The notes: generated by a model from the sequence alone, not told the origin. Positions 13,411 through 44,500 are shown, counted from the stretch's first letter. The stretch: 64,000 bases of DNA from Thamnaconus septentrionalis (GCA_009823395.1 CM020511.1:10576001-10640000); one strand, 5' to 3'. Numbers and translations: made by a program.

Positions 13411-14045
13411 TTACTCTGCTGCTGTGCAGCTGGCATACCGCACGCACAAGCGGTATGCGAGCACATGGAGCAATGGTAAAAGGCCACAAACTACTTCTTG
13501 GGGAGGTGATTCTTCTTGACGAGTCTCAGGAAAAAAAGTCTGCTGTGCATATATATTTTTTTTAATCAACCCTGTGGTGTCTGTGGTGTGGCACTCCAGG
13601 TTGTGTCCTCTACAATTTGAATGTCCAGAAACTGGAATGTTGAAACCTTCTACACACAATCCCAGTTGAAGAATGGTTGTATGTCCATTTCATTTCTCTT
13701 TGAAATCCACGATCAGTCACTCCATGGTCTTGGTGGGGTTGAGGACCAGATTGTTGTCCCTGCACCACTCAGGAAGCCACTCGACCTCGCCCCTAAGTCC
13801 ACTCATCCCTCTCAGAGATGAGTCCAACCACTCTGGTGTCATCAGCAAACTTTATGATGGTGTTGCTGGGGTGGGCAAGGGCACAGCCACAAGGGTAAGC
13901 ATGTAGAGTTGGGTGCCACCACTGAGACAGAGAGTTGTTGAGGTTGACCATCTGTGTGCAACCTGACAGAAAGTCCAAGATCCAGTAGCAGACAGATGTT
14001 GATAACTTAGATAGCAGTCTGTGGGGAAGGGCGGTATTAAAGGTC
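13411..14045 (-). mobile_element. L2-like LINE reverse transcriptase relic, broken
   Basis: On the minus strand the sequence reads, across several frameshifts and stops, as the C-terminal part of a fish L2/CR1-clade reverse transcriptase. Visible pieces are a [23 protein letters not shown] segment near 14000, [10 protein letters not shown] with the catalytic FADD at 13853-13838, VVGLIS, NNLVLNPTKT near 13750, and FLRLVKKNHLP then CACGMPAA near 13520-13420. The 5' half, endonuclease and intact frames are absent, so it is a dead, 5'-truncated copy. Confidence 0.85.
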
Positions 14046-17000
14046 TAAATCCCTAAAGAGCAGCCAAGGCAAGCTCCCGACTCCAGGTGGGTCAAAGCAC
14101 ATAATGTAGACGACAATAAAGCTGCTTTATATTTACCAATCATACATGAAGACACAGCAATTTATTCACCATTGTGAGATTGTCAACTATTGTGTTCCTT
14201 TGTGGTTGTTTAACCCAACTATGGCCATTTACATTGACATGAATATTTTTCTGTTTATTATAGAGATGTCACCATAAAACTGATCTCCACAGTGAGGAGA
14301 CATTCAATTATTTTCTTTCCAAAATGTATGCTTTTAAATTGCAAACCGTCCCTTCAGGATAGAAAAGTGAGATACACTTGGAATGATTTATTATTTTTCG
14401 ATTCAGCAGAGACAGAGACACAAATTCTCCATCTAATCCTATGAAGAGCTTTTGCGGAGAGCTGGCGTGTGGAGCTGTAGGCCAGATCCTGCTGTCTGCC
14501 TCGCAGGCATGTGGTTAATGTGAGGCAGGCAGGACGCCGTTGCCATGTTGGCTGCTGTCACATCACTCATCTGTTCAGAAGTGATGAGGTGCAGCGGAGA
14601 GGCAGCAAGGGGGAGCAGCAGTCGCCTTCATGTAAAACTTTCCAGCATCAAAATAGGCATCATGGCGTTGTTACATCAATGTTGGGGACCAGTTCACACA
14701 AGTTTTCATTGGTTACCATATACCATATATGAGCCCTTAGCCCAACATACCAGAAGTGACGTTTTCAAAAACCTGTATTACACAGTTATTTAGGCAAGGA
14801 GCAAATTTAGCAATAGGAGGACAATTATAGGGAGTGGATTGGACAAAACACTTTCACAAGCGAACCAATCAGATTGTTCACTGTAGTGGCACTTTTTAGT
14901 GATGCGGTTTTAGCACTACTTGAGTCTACTCTACCCATTGAGTAAGACCATTGAATCACCGTCGTCAGATCAAAGCTGCCTGAAAGTCCCTTGACGTCAA
15001 ATATTAGGAACGATATTTGTATTATGGCTTCCTTTTTGGGTTTTCTCAGCTTCTCTCAACTATGTTTTAGTATCTGCTGGAACCCGCGATCAGCTCGAAG
15101 ACCAGATTGACCAACTGATTCCCTTGCTCCTGCTGATTGTTTTGGCTGCCATCAAGCACAGAAATGTCTGAGCCTCTTTGTGTCTACATCAACTCCACTG
15201 AAGATAAAAACACATGGTCGCTGTTTCCAGGTTTTGGTTTTTTATATGGCAGGTTTGATTTTTGTGAAGAAGCTGCACTCATGAGTCATCCTTTCTCATC
15301 ACACTATGTCCAATCAGTGGTCTGCACTCTGTTGACATGACATTTTGGAGTGGAGTAGGTACTAAAATAGTGCCTAGTACCAGGGACTTTCACCTGATGG
15401 AAAAGTTTAAAAACTGAGCAGAGCCCAGTAAGTGCTCGGGGAAAAGATCCACGAGCTATTTCATTTAGCAGTTGTTTTTTTTTTTTCCAAAGCTTTCAAG
15501 CAGAGTGGCAGATACAGACAGAGACATTTGAGGAGAGATTTCTAATTCCAGTGGCAAGAAAAAGCCAGCTTAGTGTAGTGTGTCATGCACAGCCTCCAGC
15601 TCCACCACAATTAGTTAATATTTTCCACACTGAGGGATAATAAATGAGTGGCAATGGCAGTGTGGGTTTAGAGAAATAACATTTTGTACCCTGCTTTGTA
15701 CTTGTCTGCTCACTCTGTTCAATTCCTTGTTTTTTCTTTTTTTCTTACAGTGATGCAGATTTCAGGTGCCTCGGCATTAGCATTAGCATACGCCACCTCA
15801 GTTTGTGGGATTTATATGCATGTATTGTCTTGTTGTTTTAGACTGAACATGAATGAAGGCCAGATACAGCTTTTGGGGTCACAGAGAAAACACAGCGTGT
15901 CAGCGGAAAGCACCTGATTTTTCCTGCATCTCATTCTGTCATTTATATCTTGAGTCTTTTTGGATATTTTCATAAAACGCTGCGCAAATCTCAAGAGGAC
16001 GTATGGACATTTGTTTCAAGTTTTCCGAGTGACACTGCTGTCTCAAACAAAGTTCCCTCTGGAAATGATAAAAACATTTCATGCAGCCCGGATTGAGCAC
16101 CATATCCAACCCAGGAATTCCTTCCCTGCTTCTGGTCCAAATTTTAACTCTTCCATACGTCTAAAAGCCACAAAGTTTGAAGAGATTAATTGTTTGATGG
16201 GGCAATTGTTTGATGCCCTTTGACAGTGTCGGAGGCTCAGAGTAGAGAGGTGGTTGGATTCAACATGGAGGAATGCAAAAGCAACTCTAACTCTGAATCC
16301 AATCCAGCCTCGAAAAAGGTTGGACTGGTGAACGCTCCAAAACTCTGCAATGAATTAGTGAGTTGTTGGGACACATTAACCAGAACAGCAGCAGCTCGAG
16401 GCGTTGACCCACAGTATCCCTCCCTGTTCCGTGGCAAGGAGCTGGATGAGTCGCCGAGCGCTTTGCCACAGCCTTTATTTATGGCTTCCTGCCGTCGCTG
16501 TGAAAACATCATTATTAGCTGATGGCCACGAGCCAAGACTGCGTAAATATTCTTTTGGTCGCTGGCAGCCTGCAGCAGCTCAGCAGCGGCAAGTCTGCAA
16601 GAGGAGCTGCTGCTGGGGTCCTCGTCTACATGGGAACTCAGGACGCCATGGTTAAAACTGTCTGGCTAAAGTGGCGGAGTGACAACAGCGCGATGGAGAC
16701 GCAGCTCTGCGTCTTCAGTGATGTGATGAAACATCTCATTTAACTAGGGAGAGAGCGCCGCAGGGGAGGCGTCGAGAGCCTTCTTAGTGGCTTTGAAGGT
16801 GACAAACAATGAGATTGTTGTGCTGCGTGAAACCGTCAACATCAAAGACGCGCTGCCGGGTGTCACTGGCGTCCACGGAGAAAGTGTCGCCGCCGCAGAG
16901 CGTGCAGAACATTCACGGTGTCCTTGAAGCAGCGAGGCTGCACTTGGTTGCGTTCACTTGTTATTGACCAGGTCAGGCTGGGTCATCAGCAGCAAACACA

Positions 17001-18438
17001 AGGGGCTATTTCTTTTTTTTCTTTTTTTCTTTTCCAATGGGTGATTTTCTTTTTTTGGATCTTGACTCATTGGTTCATGTTTCTTATGGTTGTTTTTTTT
17101 AGTTTCTTCAACCATCAAGCCCATAGAAACAAATACTCCCAAAAAACACTTCCATCACTGCACTGCCGCTGCTGGTTCATTTTATATTGAATCAGGCTGC
17201 TTCCATTACGCAGAAGACTATTTCCATGAAAGAACATTATAAATAATTTTCCTAAGACACAGCAGTGCACAATAAGGTCAAACAGAACCACATCCTGCAG
17301 ACATAAATCTTTGCAATTATTCAGAATCAAATGTAATAAAAAGAATGAGGCGCATAAATAATGAAGTGCATGCATGCCACGGCAGCAGTGATTGAGTACT
17401 TGACTACAGGCTGTGAACACGTTGGACCTCCCATCAGTGCCAGTTGCCAGTGCCTGTGCTTCTAGTATTTCATTCTCAGGGGCGGGATGTGGAATGAGTA
17501 TGTAACTGATGAGACTGTGAGTCTGTTTCTAAACCCAGAGAACTTGATTTTTAAAATATGTTAAGGTGAGAGTATAAAGTACTCGCGAGTTCATGTTGAG
17601 AACCTTTCAAAGAAGTAAGGAAGATTTAGGTCGCAACGCAAGTGTAATTGTCAGACCTTTTGTGTTTCAAAACCCAGCAACCCTCTTATCCTTTTCCATC
17701 CATGTGTTGTGTTCATTTTGTAACGCACAGTCATCCGAACAAACTGATGGACCATAAGCTGTGATATTTGTCCTTCACTCGTTCGGCAGAAACAGTGCTC
17801 TTCCTCCTGCTGCTCTCATCCTCCCATCACTTCCTGCCCTCAGGCTGCCGCCCTCCTGAGATCTGCAACCAAACGGTGACAGCCTCCGACAATCAAAAGG
17901 TTTGTCTGACTTCTTGTCAGAGGAGCAGAGGAGGACGTAGGGAAGTGAGATCTACTGGGAACTGGCTCCATGTCCAGGTCGAAGTTTGTGTATATAAAAC
18001 CGGGACTCTATTTGGCTTAAGGTTATAGCATTAAATACAGTAAAGCCAAAGCATTATTACATAGACATAACTATCATCTCTATGAGGCAGAGGAAGAAAA
18101 AAAATCCACCTTCCACACATGGCCAGCTTTTCCCATCAAGGCACTCATTGAGTCAAATGTCGCAGCCTCTGATAATTGGCCGTTCTTTTGTGCCCTGTGC
18201 AACGTATAAACGCTCCTGGAGCCACGCTGATGATAGCCGTGTCCAATGAGTCACAGGTGAGCGGCTGTTTGTGTGCTTCTCTCTCTGTATCCTTGACATT
18301 CTCTCTTCCTCTCTGGCTGTAACGTGGAAAATATGCACATGGCCAATGGAAAATAAAACTTACCAACATTTACAAATAGAATATTGTTATATTAGTTCAA
18401 GGTTAAGTGTGTAATATTTGGAGATTTTGTTAGAAATA
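14046..18438. other. Intergenic, no gene recognised
   Basis: Unique sequence. The GC-richer part at 16220-16920 has overlapping open frames on both strands, but none resembles a known protein and no splice-flanked exon is convincing. A poly-T-rich patch lies at 17010-17100. Confidence 0.5.
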
Positions 18439-18851
18439 GTGACATCAAGTGGTTACATTTCAGATTGTGGTACTTTTTCACTCACCCACCCTCTCCCCGA
18501 GTTTGCCAGTGAACTACACAAACCTGATTACCTTGTCCGCCTTCTTCTTCAGTGGTTTATTTGAGGACGCTAGTGTTCACCCTAAATATGAATCGCGCTG
18601 TCAGGCAGCTGGATTGTCCACACAGGTCTTCCTTAGAAATATGGTTGTGCAAGATGGAAGCTAACTGGGAGCAAGACCCTTGATCTATGTATATTTTTTA
18701 ATATAAATAAGAACCATTCTATGTGTAGGGAAACCATATTACTTTTATTCTACTGCAGGAATATACTTCTAGTAATGTATTTATAGGCAATATATTTTTC
18801 CAATTTAAAAATCATAAATCACGGCAGATTTTACACACTGGACCTTTAAAG
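18439..18851 (-). mobile_element. Non-autonomous dispersed element, minus orientation
   Basis: It begins GACATCAAGTGGTTACATTTCAG and ends ATTTTACACACTGGACCTTTAAAG. Both signatures belong to a repeat frequent in teleosts whose plus-orientation end is TTTAAAGGTCCAGTGTGTAA. A second copy in the opposite orientation starts at 27547. No coding capacity. Confidence 0.6.
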
Positions 18852-20040
18852 TCCCTCTCATCAATTATATTCATTTAAATCTTGATGTAGGCAAGGTCTC
18901 CACTGCAGCTTTTTAAAAACTGAATCCTTAAGCAATGCAACGTGGAGAGTATATATGGAGGTCTATATGTAACCTCTGTGGCCCTCAATTAATGAACTGA
19001 GACGAGAGTGCATTTAAAACCACTAACTCAAATGGAGGCAGATAAATGGATGCAGTCTAAAAGCAGAGCACTATGGGAGCTCGACACATGAAAAAAACAT
19101 TTATTTTAATCGAGATCAACTGGGGTTAAAGGAAGAATCACACACACCGGAAGCGGTGCTCATTACAGCCATTTATTCATTGATGAAAGAGCGAGCCATC
19201 GAAAGTGTCATTAATCCTGGGAAAGACCAATACGGCGGCAACGTTAATCCAGAGGCTGGGGGAATAAAAAAAACAGCTCCAAGATATCCCCCGCGCTTCC
19301 CTCCAAACCCAAATATAGAGAGAACGTTTTGTGATGGATCAGCCTCATTAATGCGTCGCTCAGAAAGAGAAAACCCACAGAGTGTCTCATCTCCTCCCTG
19401 AATGATATCTTCCATCATTTTTCATCCCAGTTTCTTTCGTGTTTTGCTGCGATACAATGCTGCTCGTTTTAAACAATGAACAAGGACAAACAATTTGAGA
19501 AAATATATATATATGTCTCTCCCTCTCTCTCTGTCTCTGTCTCTCTTTGGTCCATTTTTATCCAAAGGGGTTTCCAGGAAGTGGTCCAGCAGCTATTTGC
19601 TGACAGCCATTTTTAATCCCCCGATTAAAAGCAGAGAAGCTTATCTCATAAAAACAGACATCCAAATCAATCATTCAATCTGCCATTGGCTCAGCAAGAA
19701 ACATTAAACTAGGAGGGGGGGGACACCATGGCACTCGATTGTTTGGAGAAATCAGCGTTTGGCTCTCGTGAGAAAATAATACGCCGCGCATCTGACTGGA
19801 TGCTGGACAAGCAGACGGGAAGCGTGAATGTTTCTGGAGAGACGAGCGCCCTCAGTGAGATGGGGGAGCTACAAGGGCGTTTCTTTTATCTGAAGCAGAT
19901 GATCAAACAGCAGGCGTGAATGAGACACTCACTCGGAACACGAGGGGCTGCCAGTGTTTGCTTCACGGCCCCCCCATCACACCCACTGATATTAAGATCA
20001 CCTTAAGGATAATGGCCAGTTTCTTCCCTCAGATCGTCTT
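18852..20040. other. Intergenic, no gene seen
   Basis: Unique sequence with a short CTCT-rich patch near 19517-19545. No exon-like open frame recognised. Confidence 0.5.
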
Positions 20041-20290
20041 TTCACCTTAATGGTGTTTGATATTGACATGCTGTTTGCATATTAAACTCCTTTACGTGGC
20101 GAGTTTCCACTTGATCCTGGTTGATTTTACGCTGTCAAACGCTACTTAGGACTCTGACTCTGCCCCCCGTCACGGACCACATTTGCATTCGCGGCACACT
20201 TAGATTAGGGCCCATATTAAGGCAACATGAATTTGAATGCGGCGTTTATATGCAGCTGCAGGAATGCTGCAGCTAACGCGGTAATCAGCA
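20041..20290. promoter_or_regulatory. Candidate enhancer with octamer-like sites
   Basis: A perfect POU octamer ATTTGCAT lies at 20181-20188 and a variant GTTTGCAT at 20073-20080, in repeat-free DNA that also has ATATTAA and CAGCTGCAG motifs. This is motif evidence only; conservation was not tested. Confidence 0.25.
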
Positions 20291-20350
20291 TATTCTGAAT
20301 GGGCCAGAGGTGACACTTCTACACAGTCCCGCTCTTTTCTGGCAAAATCT

Positions 20351-20741
20351 CATCCATCCATCCAACCAATCGATCATACATCTCATCCATCCACCCATCC
20401 ATTCATCTATCATCCATCCATCCATCCATCCATCCAACCAATCCATCATACATCTCATCCATCCATCCATTCATTCAGATATCATCCATCCATCCATCCA
20501 TCCAACCAATCCATCATACATCTCATTGATCCACCCATCCATTCATCTATCATCCATCCATCCATCCATTCATCTATCTCTTATCCATCCATCCATCCTT
20601 CCACTCACCCCTCTGTCATCCATCCATCCATTCATCTATCTCTATCCATCCATCCAACCAATCCATTCATCTATCTCTTATCCATCCATCCATCCACTCA
20701 CCCCTCCATCATCCATCCATCCATCCATCCATCCATCCATC
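20351..20741. repeat. (ATCC)n array with higher-order period
   Basis: About 390 bp of ATCC units with variant blocks. CCAACCAATCsATCATACAT recurs at 20362, 20434 and 20502 (periods about 72 and 68 bp), so a higher-order unit has been duplicated within the array. Confidence 0.95.
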
Positions 20742-20957
20742 TACACATCTTCTATACCTAGTACCCTCCTGGTACACCCTGGACAAGTCATCAGTTTATC
20801 GCAGGACCACATAGAAAGACAAACAACCATTCACACTCATACACACACACCTAAAGAATATTTAGAAATCCCAGTTTGCCTCACATGCATGTTTTCGGAC
20901 TGATGCAAACTCCACACAGATAAGCCCCGGGCTTGGTATCGAACCTGCGATCTTCTT
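20742..20957. repeat. Teleost dispersed repeat flanking the ATCC array
   Basis: It contains CATCAGTTTATCGCAGGACC, AAACAACCATTCACACTC and TGCAAACTCCACACAGA followed by GAACCTGCGATCTTCTT. This series is very common in fish genomes next to ATCC/GATG tails. Other fragments lie at 44378, 51739, 57755 and 60421. The class was not determined. Confidence 0.65.
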
Positions 20958-22038
20958 AGCCTCGTTCCGTTCCATCTCGGAAATGAAACACGTGCATCTT
21001 TTTTGGAGTTTTCCTCAGTGACAACAATTGTTCTTGTTCACGTTCTCAACAATGGAAGGTCAGAACACAACAAAATGCGTGAGTGGAGTCCCAACATGTG
21101 CTGCTCGTGCCTCACACACACAAGTTCAACAGTCATGAATGAGGCAACTGCTGCAAATGCCGAATAAAGTCGCTACAAAAACTCTGCCTCAGAGTGGTCA
21201 CTGCAGTGCACTGCAATTTAAAGTCATATTCTCCTAAATGCAAAGATGGAACTGTATATTAGCCTCTGCAGTGCTTGACCCTGGCTTTCATAATTCATGA
21301 GAGGCACAATGTGAGATCAATAACGGACATCAGCACACACCTTAAAACGGTTATTTCCTGCTAAGGTTATGACCTTTTAGTGATTTAGGCGGGAAAATGA
21401 CTGCGATTAGTCTGGCAGCGTCGTACCCAGGATATGACCTTCACCCACCGGGATGTGCGCAGCACACGTAAACACACTCACTGTCAGAAATGTTTTAGCA
21501 ATGAACTGTAGGAACAAAAAGGCAAAGCTCAAAACCCAAATGGAGGGACTGTAAGTCTGTAAGTCGCGCTCGGGAGTGTGTGAGCCTTTTGTCAACATGA
21601 ATCAAACCCCTGCAGCGTAATTAAAAGAACAATACTAAGAATGAAGGAATGAATCACAATGAATACGTTGGCCCTGTTGCCGAAAAACCCCCTAAAAGAA
21701 GTCTAGAACAGTTTCTTTATTTATTGTTGTCGTGTCGTTTCTTGTGTTATGTCCCGAGACTTTAATTAACAGGATAAAGAAAATCATTACACACTTGTGA
21801 GTTCTGTATATGATTAATGTATACAAACGCGTTTTTCTCTGTGGAAAAGTGCGTCTTGTCAAACCAACTGAAAGCTGAATAATAGTTTGTTTACTTTACA
21901 TCCATGTAGCAGTAAAAAAAACAGCAAAACTTGCTACATGCTGTAATGTCACTTTTCTGTAAGCAAATACCTGAAACAGTACGATGCAATTTAAGGATGT
22001 ACCTCCTCTAGGCCCTGCATTAAATTAGAGATTATTCA
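20958..22038. other. gask1a 3' flank, no gene seen
   Basis: Unique intergenic sequence downstream of the likely gask1a polyadenylation site. Nothing recognisable. Confidence 0.5.
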
Positions 22039-22053
22039 TTTATTTTATTTATT
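22039..22053 (-). terminator. Candidate gask1a polyadenylation signals
   Basis: On the gene strand three overlapping AATAAA hexamers lie about 500 nt after the stop codon, in an AT-rich stretch. Another AATAAA lies near 21716-21721. The bases between 22554 and here contain no open frame continuing the gene and are the likely 3' UTR. Confidence 0.4.
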
Positions 22054-22554
22054 ATTTTCATTAATGCCCTGGCAACATTTACCCTCCTTTGACGCGGCTG
22101 AGTCAACTGTCTATTTGTAGTTATTTATCACAATGGAAATATCGCGTTAAATATTTTTGCAACATCTGACTTGTTGTGTGCCACATGGTAGAACTGCGTT
22201 GGCAAACAAAGACGCAAACCTGAGCGCTAATTCAGCGCGGGCCAGTTACCGATCGGCCGCATCAGACTCGACAGTCTTTAATTGATTCGACGTTGATGCG
22301 AAACCTCGCGGTCCACTTCCTCGCGCGGCACCGTGAACGCTGTTTCCAGCAGCTTTGTTTCACTTAGCGTTGGTGTGTCGATGAGACGTGCAAGCTCGAA
22401 GGCTAAACAAGCCTCTGTAATAAGCTCGTCCGCGGCCCCTGAGGTCACCAGCGTGTGCGTCCCCTTGTGCTGATGACCTCTCGGGCCGTGCGGTCGAAGG
22501 TCGGCGCGATGAATCGACCGCGCCTCCGTTGTTCCTGCCGTGCCGGCGGCTCAT

Positions 22555-40787
<18,233 letters not shown>

Positions 40788-40930
40788 AATTCAGGGGCTG
40801 ACGTCCACGCGCGACACAAGCACGCCGTGAGGGATAAAGCCACATTTTACACACTCCGCCGTTGCCGCGTCGTGACGGCTCGCCGCGTCGTCGCCGAAAG
40901 GCCTTTCAAAGGCGAATTTTGTAGAGGGAA
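40788..40930 (-). promoter_or_regulatory. Candidate gask1a promoter / 5' UTR, CpG-dense
   Basis: The 140 bases upstream of the start codon contain a dense CpG cluster (40856-40900). They also hold a CRE-like TGACGTCC at 40799-40806, and a GAAAGGCCTTTC palindrome at 40896-40907 that overlaps a TCF/LEF-like CCTTTGAA on the gene strand. No clear TATA box is seen. The CpG richness runs on into exon 2, consistent with a CpG-island promoter. The transcription start is not determined. Confidence 0.45.
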
Positions 40931-41158
40931 CTTAAGGCAACCGCTTCGCATTTAAAGTGGATTCAGCTTGCAGTGAAACATCAGGCACCTTCTTCGTTTA
41001 ATGCCTCAAACCAAATGAGTACAATTGCAGTTTTGCAAAGGTGAAACCTATAAAATATAAGGGATAAACTTAAAAAGATAACACTTTAATAATTAAAAGT
41101 GAGTGCTGGAATGTGCCACTATGACATCTGACTTCTGCAGTCACAGTGGCCGAGACTT

Positions 41159-41189
<31 letters not shown>

Positions 41190-42099
41190 ATTGTTCAAAT
41201 GTTGGGGTCATTGACTCACATTAAACTGCATTATAACCAATTTTATAAAATAATCTATTGAAATGCTCTGAGAATTTTACTAGTGGACAAAAATCAGTCA
41301 GTATGTGCTGAACACATTATGGGATGGCTTTGAAAGTTATTGCCCTCAATGTCTAATTGAATATCATTATAGAGAATGAATGTCAAGTGTGCAATATGCC
41401 GCCATTATTACAGAAGTTGAATGTTTTAAAATTGCTAAAACAACAAAAAAGAAACATTTCTAAAACAGTCAGTTATGTTGTGCGAAACCATATAAGAGTA
41501 AACAAAGCATGGTGGTTTATATTTCAGGCTCTTTAAAGCAGCCGACTTTTAGTGTTTTGCAGACTTGAAATTCTGTAAATCACTTTTAATTAGACAGTGG
41601 GAATGGTTTTCATTAAACGCTACAATGTTCCCGTAGTGTACAAGAGTAAATCATGGACCAAATGACTTCTGCCCATGTTTGATTTCATTTCCCCCAAAAC
41701 ATAAATGAGGCCCGCACCTGCGCTGAACCTTGCGCAGTTTGTGCCATTTTCAGAGTTTTGCCTTTAATGTCCAATTCCGGTGTATTCACCTGCCAATAAA
41801 GCTGAGGATGAGCAGCTGCCGTTTTCATTTCTCACCAGCCTGACCCAGATACCCGCCTCCTCGTCGCTCTCTTCGCTCTCCTTTCTCCCACACTGAGGTG
41901 AACTCTGAGTGCAGGAATGCTGCGCACCCATGAGACGTCCTCCCCGTTTTAAGAGCTGTTAACAACATTCCCAGATCTCTCCACCTGAAAGGATCCCATT
42001 ATTCTTCCACCTCACTGGAATGTCCTGGTCCTGTTTAACCCTGAGAGAGCCGAACGCATCCCAACACTCTTGATTTTTATTTTTTTGTTGGGTTTTTTT

Positions 42100-42470
42100 C
42101 CCCCAGAAGTTCCCCAGAGAGGCTCTCAGTGAGAATCACTTCAGAATCCCTCAATGAGGAGCGCCTCTGTGCTGATAATATTGAATCTGTAGCATCTCGC
42201 AGACAAAGACAACACACTGAATACTAATCAGTCCACAGGAGCTCAAGGGCTCTGGAGTAGTCCAACGCCATCGAATTATTATCGCAATGGCACTTGGCGC
42301 GGAGCTCAGTCACACTGTATAAATGCAATCGTTGCAAAGGGGACCGGCCACGCTGACCCCGGAATGACATTTTTGTATTTCACGCCGCTAGGTGGGATTT
42401 CACAGCAGATCTGCCACAGATCTGACACATGGAGTGCATTTAAAACCGCAATGAAACAGAAGAACGGAAA
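42100..42470. promoter_or_regulatory. Candidate conserved non-coding element upstream of gask1a
   Basis: A repeat-free block with GAATTATTATCGCAATGG, a TATAAATGCAATCG segment and the near-duplicate CAGATCTGCCACAGATCTG. It resembles enhancer DNA in texture only; conservation was not tested. Confidence 0.2.
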
Positions 42471-42693
42471 CTAGAAGCTGAAGATGCAAACGTTCTAAAT
42501 GAAGGAACAATGAAATTTTATCCTGTCACTGGATGCAAGAGCTTAAAAAAACTGCTGCATATGATTGGTGATATTTATAGATTGATATTTTATTTTTAGA
42601 GAATGATTGAAGGATGGATTAAAATGTGAAAATGTGGAGAGAGGTAAGAATGAAGAACGTAGGAAAGTAAAGTTCTTCACATTGAAGTTCAGT

Positions 42694-42694
<1 letters not shown>

Positions 42695-42730
<36 letters not shown>
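42695..42730. repeat. (CA)18 microsatellite
   Basis: Uninterrupted CA units. Confidence 0.96.
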
Positions 42731-42734
<4 letters not shown>

Positions 42735-44170
42735 TTTGTAAAAGCAAGAATAAAGTGGCGGTAAGCACCAGTGTGAAAATAACGTTGAAATGTGTTTATT
42801 TCAGTATTGGCATTTTCATACTTTTATTCTTTGAGAACTGAATTTACCCAGAGGTGAGCCAGTTCTGAAGGCAAACTGGTTCCAACCTCGTCATGGCAAG
42901 GTGCACCAGATATCATGGCATGCAGAACATATTGTGAAATCCTGACATATGCTTGTTAACACAAAAGCAAGACCCCAAGTCAGTGATTATTAAAATGTGA
43001 ACTGGCCTCTGCTTCCACCCTGCATCTCAATCCATATTTTGTTTGGGCTGAGCGTCGCTAATTAGCGTCCACACATGTGCGGCTCAGTGTGGCTTAGCGT
43101 GAACGTGTCAACACGGCGGATTACCGTTTAAAGCCCCGTTGCTTTCGACACCTCGACACCACAGCAAATAAACGGGCGGTCTCAGCCAAGGGCAAAGGTC
43201 AAGGCAGGGGAGACAGAGGCACAGCTGGAGACAAACACAATAAACGCTTCACGCGCCGTGGTCAGTTGTGCCGCTTGTGTGAGGATGATGCTGTCACAGA
43301 CTCTGACCAGGTATAAAAAAGACACAGAAAACAGAAAAAAAGCCTTAAAACCACGTTGACACGTAAAAATGAGGTCTTCCACAGTGGGACGGTGTAAACA
43401 CATTTCTGTCGCCAACGACTAAAAGACACACAAGACTCACAGAAAATATCAAAAAATGCCTTTAGGTTCTACGGTGTTAAATCTTTTAATCTGAAGCTGA
43501 AGATTTCACGCTCTGGTTCTCTCTTCAAGGTTGCTTTCCTCCTGACAGACTAATTGTGTGTGCAGTCTCACCACTATGTCTGGCTCCGCTGCTCTGACGG
43601 CACTGCTTCGACGACAGCCAGCGGCTAAGACAAAGTCCGCAAAGCATAAAAATATGCACACAACATAGGTGCACACAATCTGCCCCTCCCCCGCCCCCAA
43701 CCCTCTTCTCCACCCAAACGACTTCATGCCTGCTTTGACGGGCCAGGTGTCTTCAAGGTCTCCTCCTCAAGTCCCCTCCCCATCCAGCTGAGAGCTGCAG
43801 GGGAGACGTGCAGCTGTGGGTCGAGACACGCTGCAGGTGCTGAAGTCAGACGGCGGTCCGTAGGCAGAGGGGAGGAGTTATAGGTGGTTGGAAAAACTCT
43901 AGACGCAGGAAACTGTGTCATTAAACTGTCTCGCAGAGGAACTTTTTCCCAGGCAGAACTTCAGTGGAAGCTGCGTTCACACACTCGAGGTCTCGGTGTG
44001 CAATTCAAATGAGTTGCCCGAATCAGATTTTACCCAAGTCGGACGGTTTGCATTTACACTAACAGTTAAGCTAAGCTAACAGCTAAGCTAACGCTTTAAC
44101 CAATCTGCATGTGCAAATGTTATTTGGCCGTCGACCTCGAAAACGATACAAGCTGTGCCAGACCACCAAA

Positions 44171-44300
44171 GGTGGCAAAAGTAAAAGTAATGTGGTACTT
44201 CAGTAAAAGTGAAGATACTTTTGGTAAAAGTAAAAGTACTGGTGGAACTTCTTTATTCAATTAAAAGTAAGAAAGTACAGGTAATTCTTTTCAACTGCAG
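44171..44300 (+). repeat. Dispersed AAAAGTAAAAGTA-type teleost repeat
   Basis: GGTGGCAAAAGTAAAAGTAA, then ACTTCAGTAAAAGTGAAGAT and AAAAGTAAAAGTACTGGTGG, ending GAAAGTACAGGTAATTC. A second copy with the same order of blocks is at 59037-59234. Confidence 0.65.
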
Positions 44301-44377
44301 CTCAACCAAACTGTACAGTAAGACATAATTGGATGTTTACACTTTTAATAATACCCAATGTTATTTGCTACAGGTTA

Positions 44378-44500
44378 CAGGTTGGCAGGGCCAGATAGAA
44401 AGACAAACAAATTTACATTCGCTAACAACCAATTAATAATTTACCAAATTTGACTCATATCCATGTTTTTGGACTGTGGGAGGCAGTCAGAGTTGAACTT
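44378..44500. repeat. Fragment of the CACACAGA-type dispersed repeat
   Basis: GGCAGGGCCAGATAGAAAGACAAACAAATTTACATTC-like sequence (read in pieces) and CCATGTTTTTGGACTGTGGG match the family at 20742-20957. Confidence 0.55.

Larger units (their letters stand above)
40931..44170. other. Intergenic upstream of gask1a, no gene seen
   Basis: Unique sequence with CA tracts at 41159-41185 and 42695-42730. No recognisable exon on either strand. Confidence 0.55.

Noticed and set aside
14600..14620. GGCAGCAAGGGGGAGCAG, CTCF-like
   Set aside because: The spacing within the core is off by one base relative to the consensus.
16220..16743. Overlapping open frames of 73-100 codons on both strands
   Set aside because: Neither strand shows family motifs, and both being open suggests base composition rather than coding.
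17768..18028. A frame with a hydrophobic, signal-peptide-like start (VLFLLLLSSS)
   Set aside because: It has no ATG at its start and no recognisable domain, and no partner exons were found.
20351..20741. Possible CRISPR-like array
   Set aside because: It is a tetranucleotide microsatellite without unique spacers, in a eukaryotic genome.
20310..20903. A 197-codon open frame of Ile/His/Pro/Ser repeats
   Set aside because: It is the translation of the ATCC microsatellite and its flanking dispersed repeat, with no protein-like composition.
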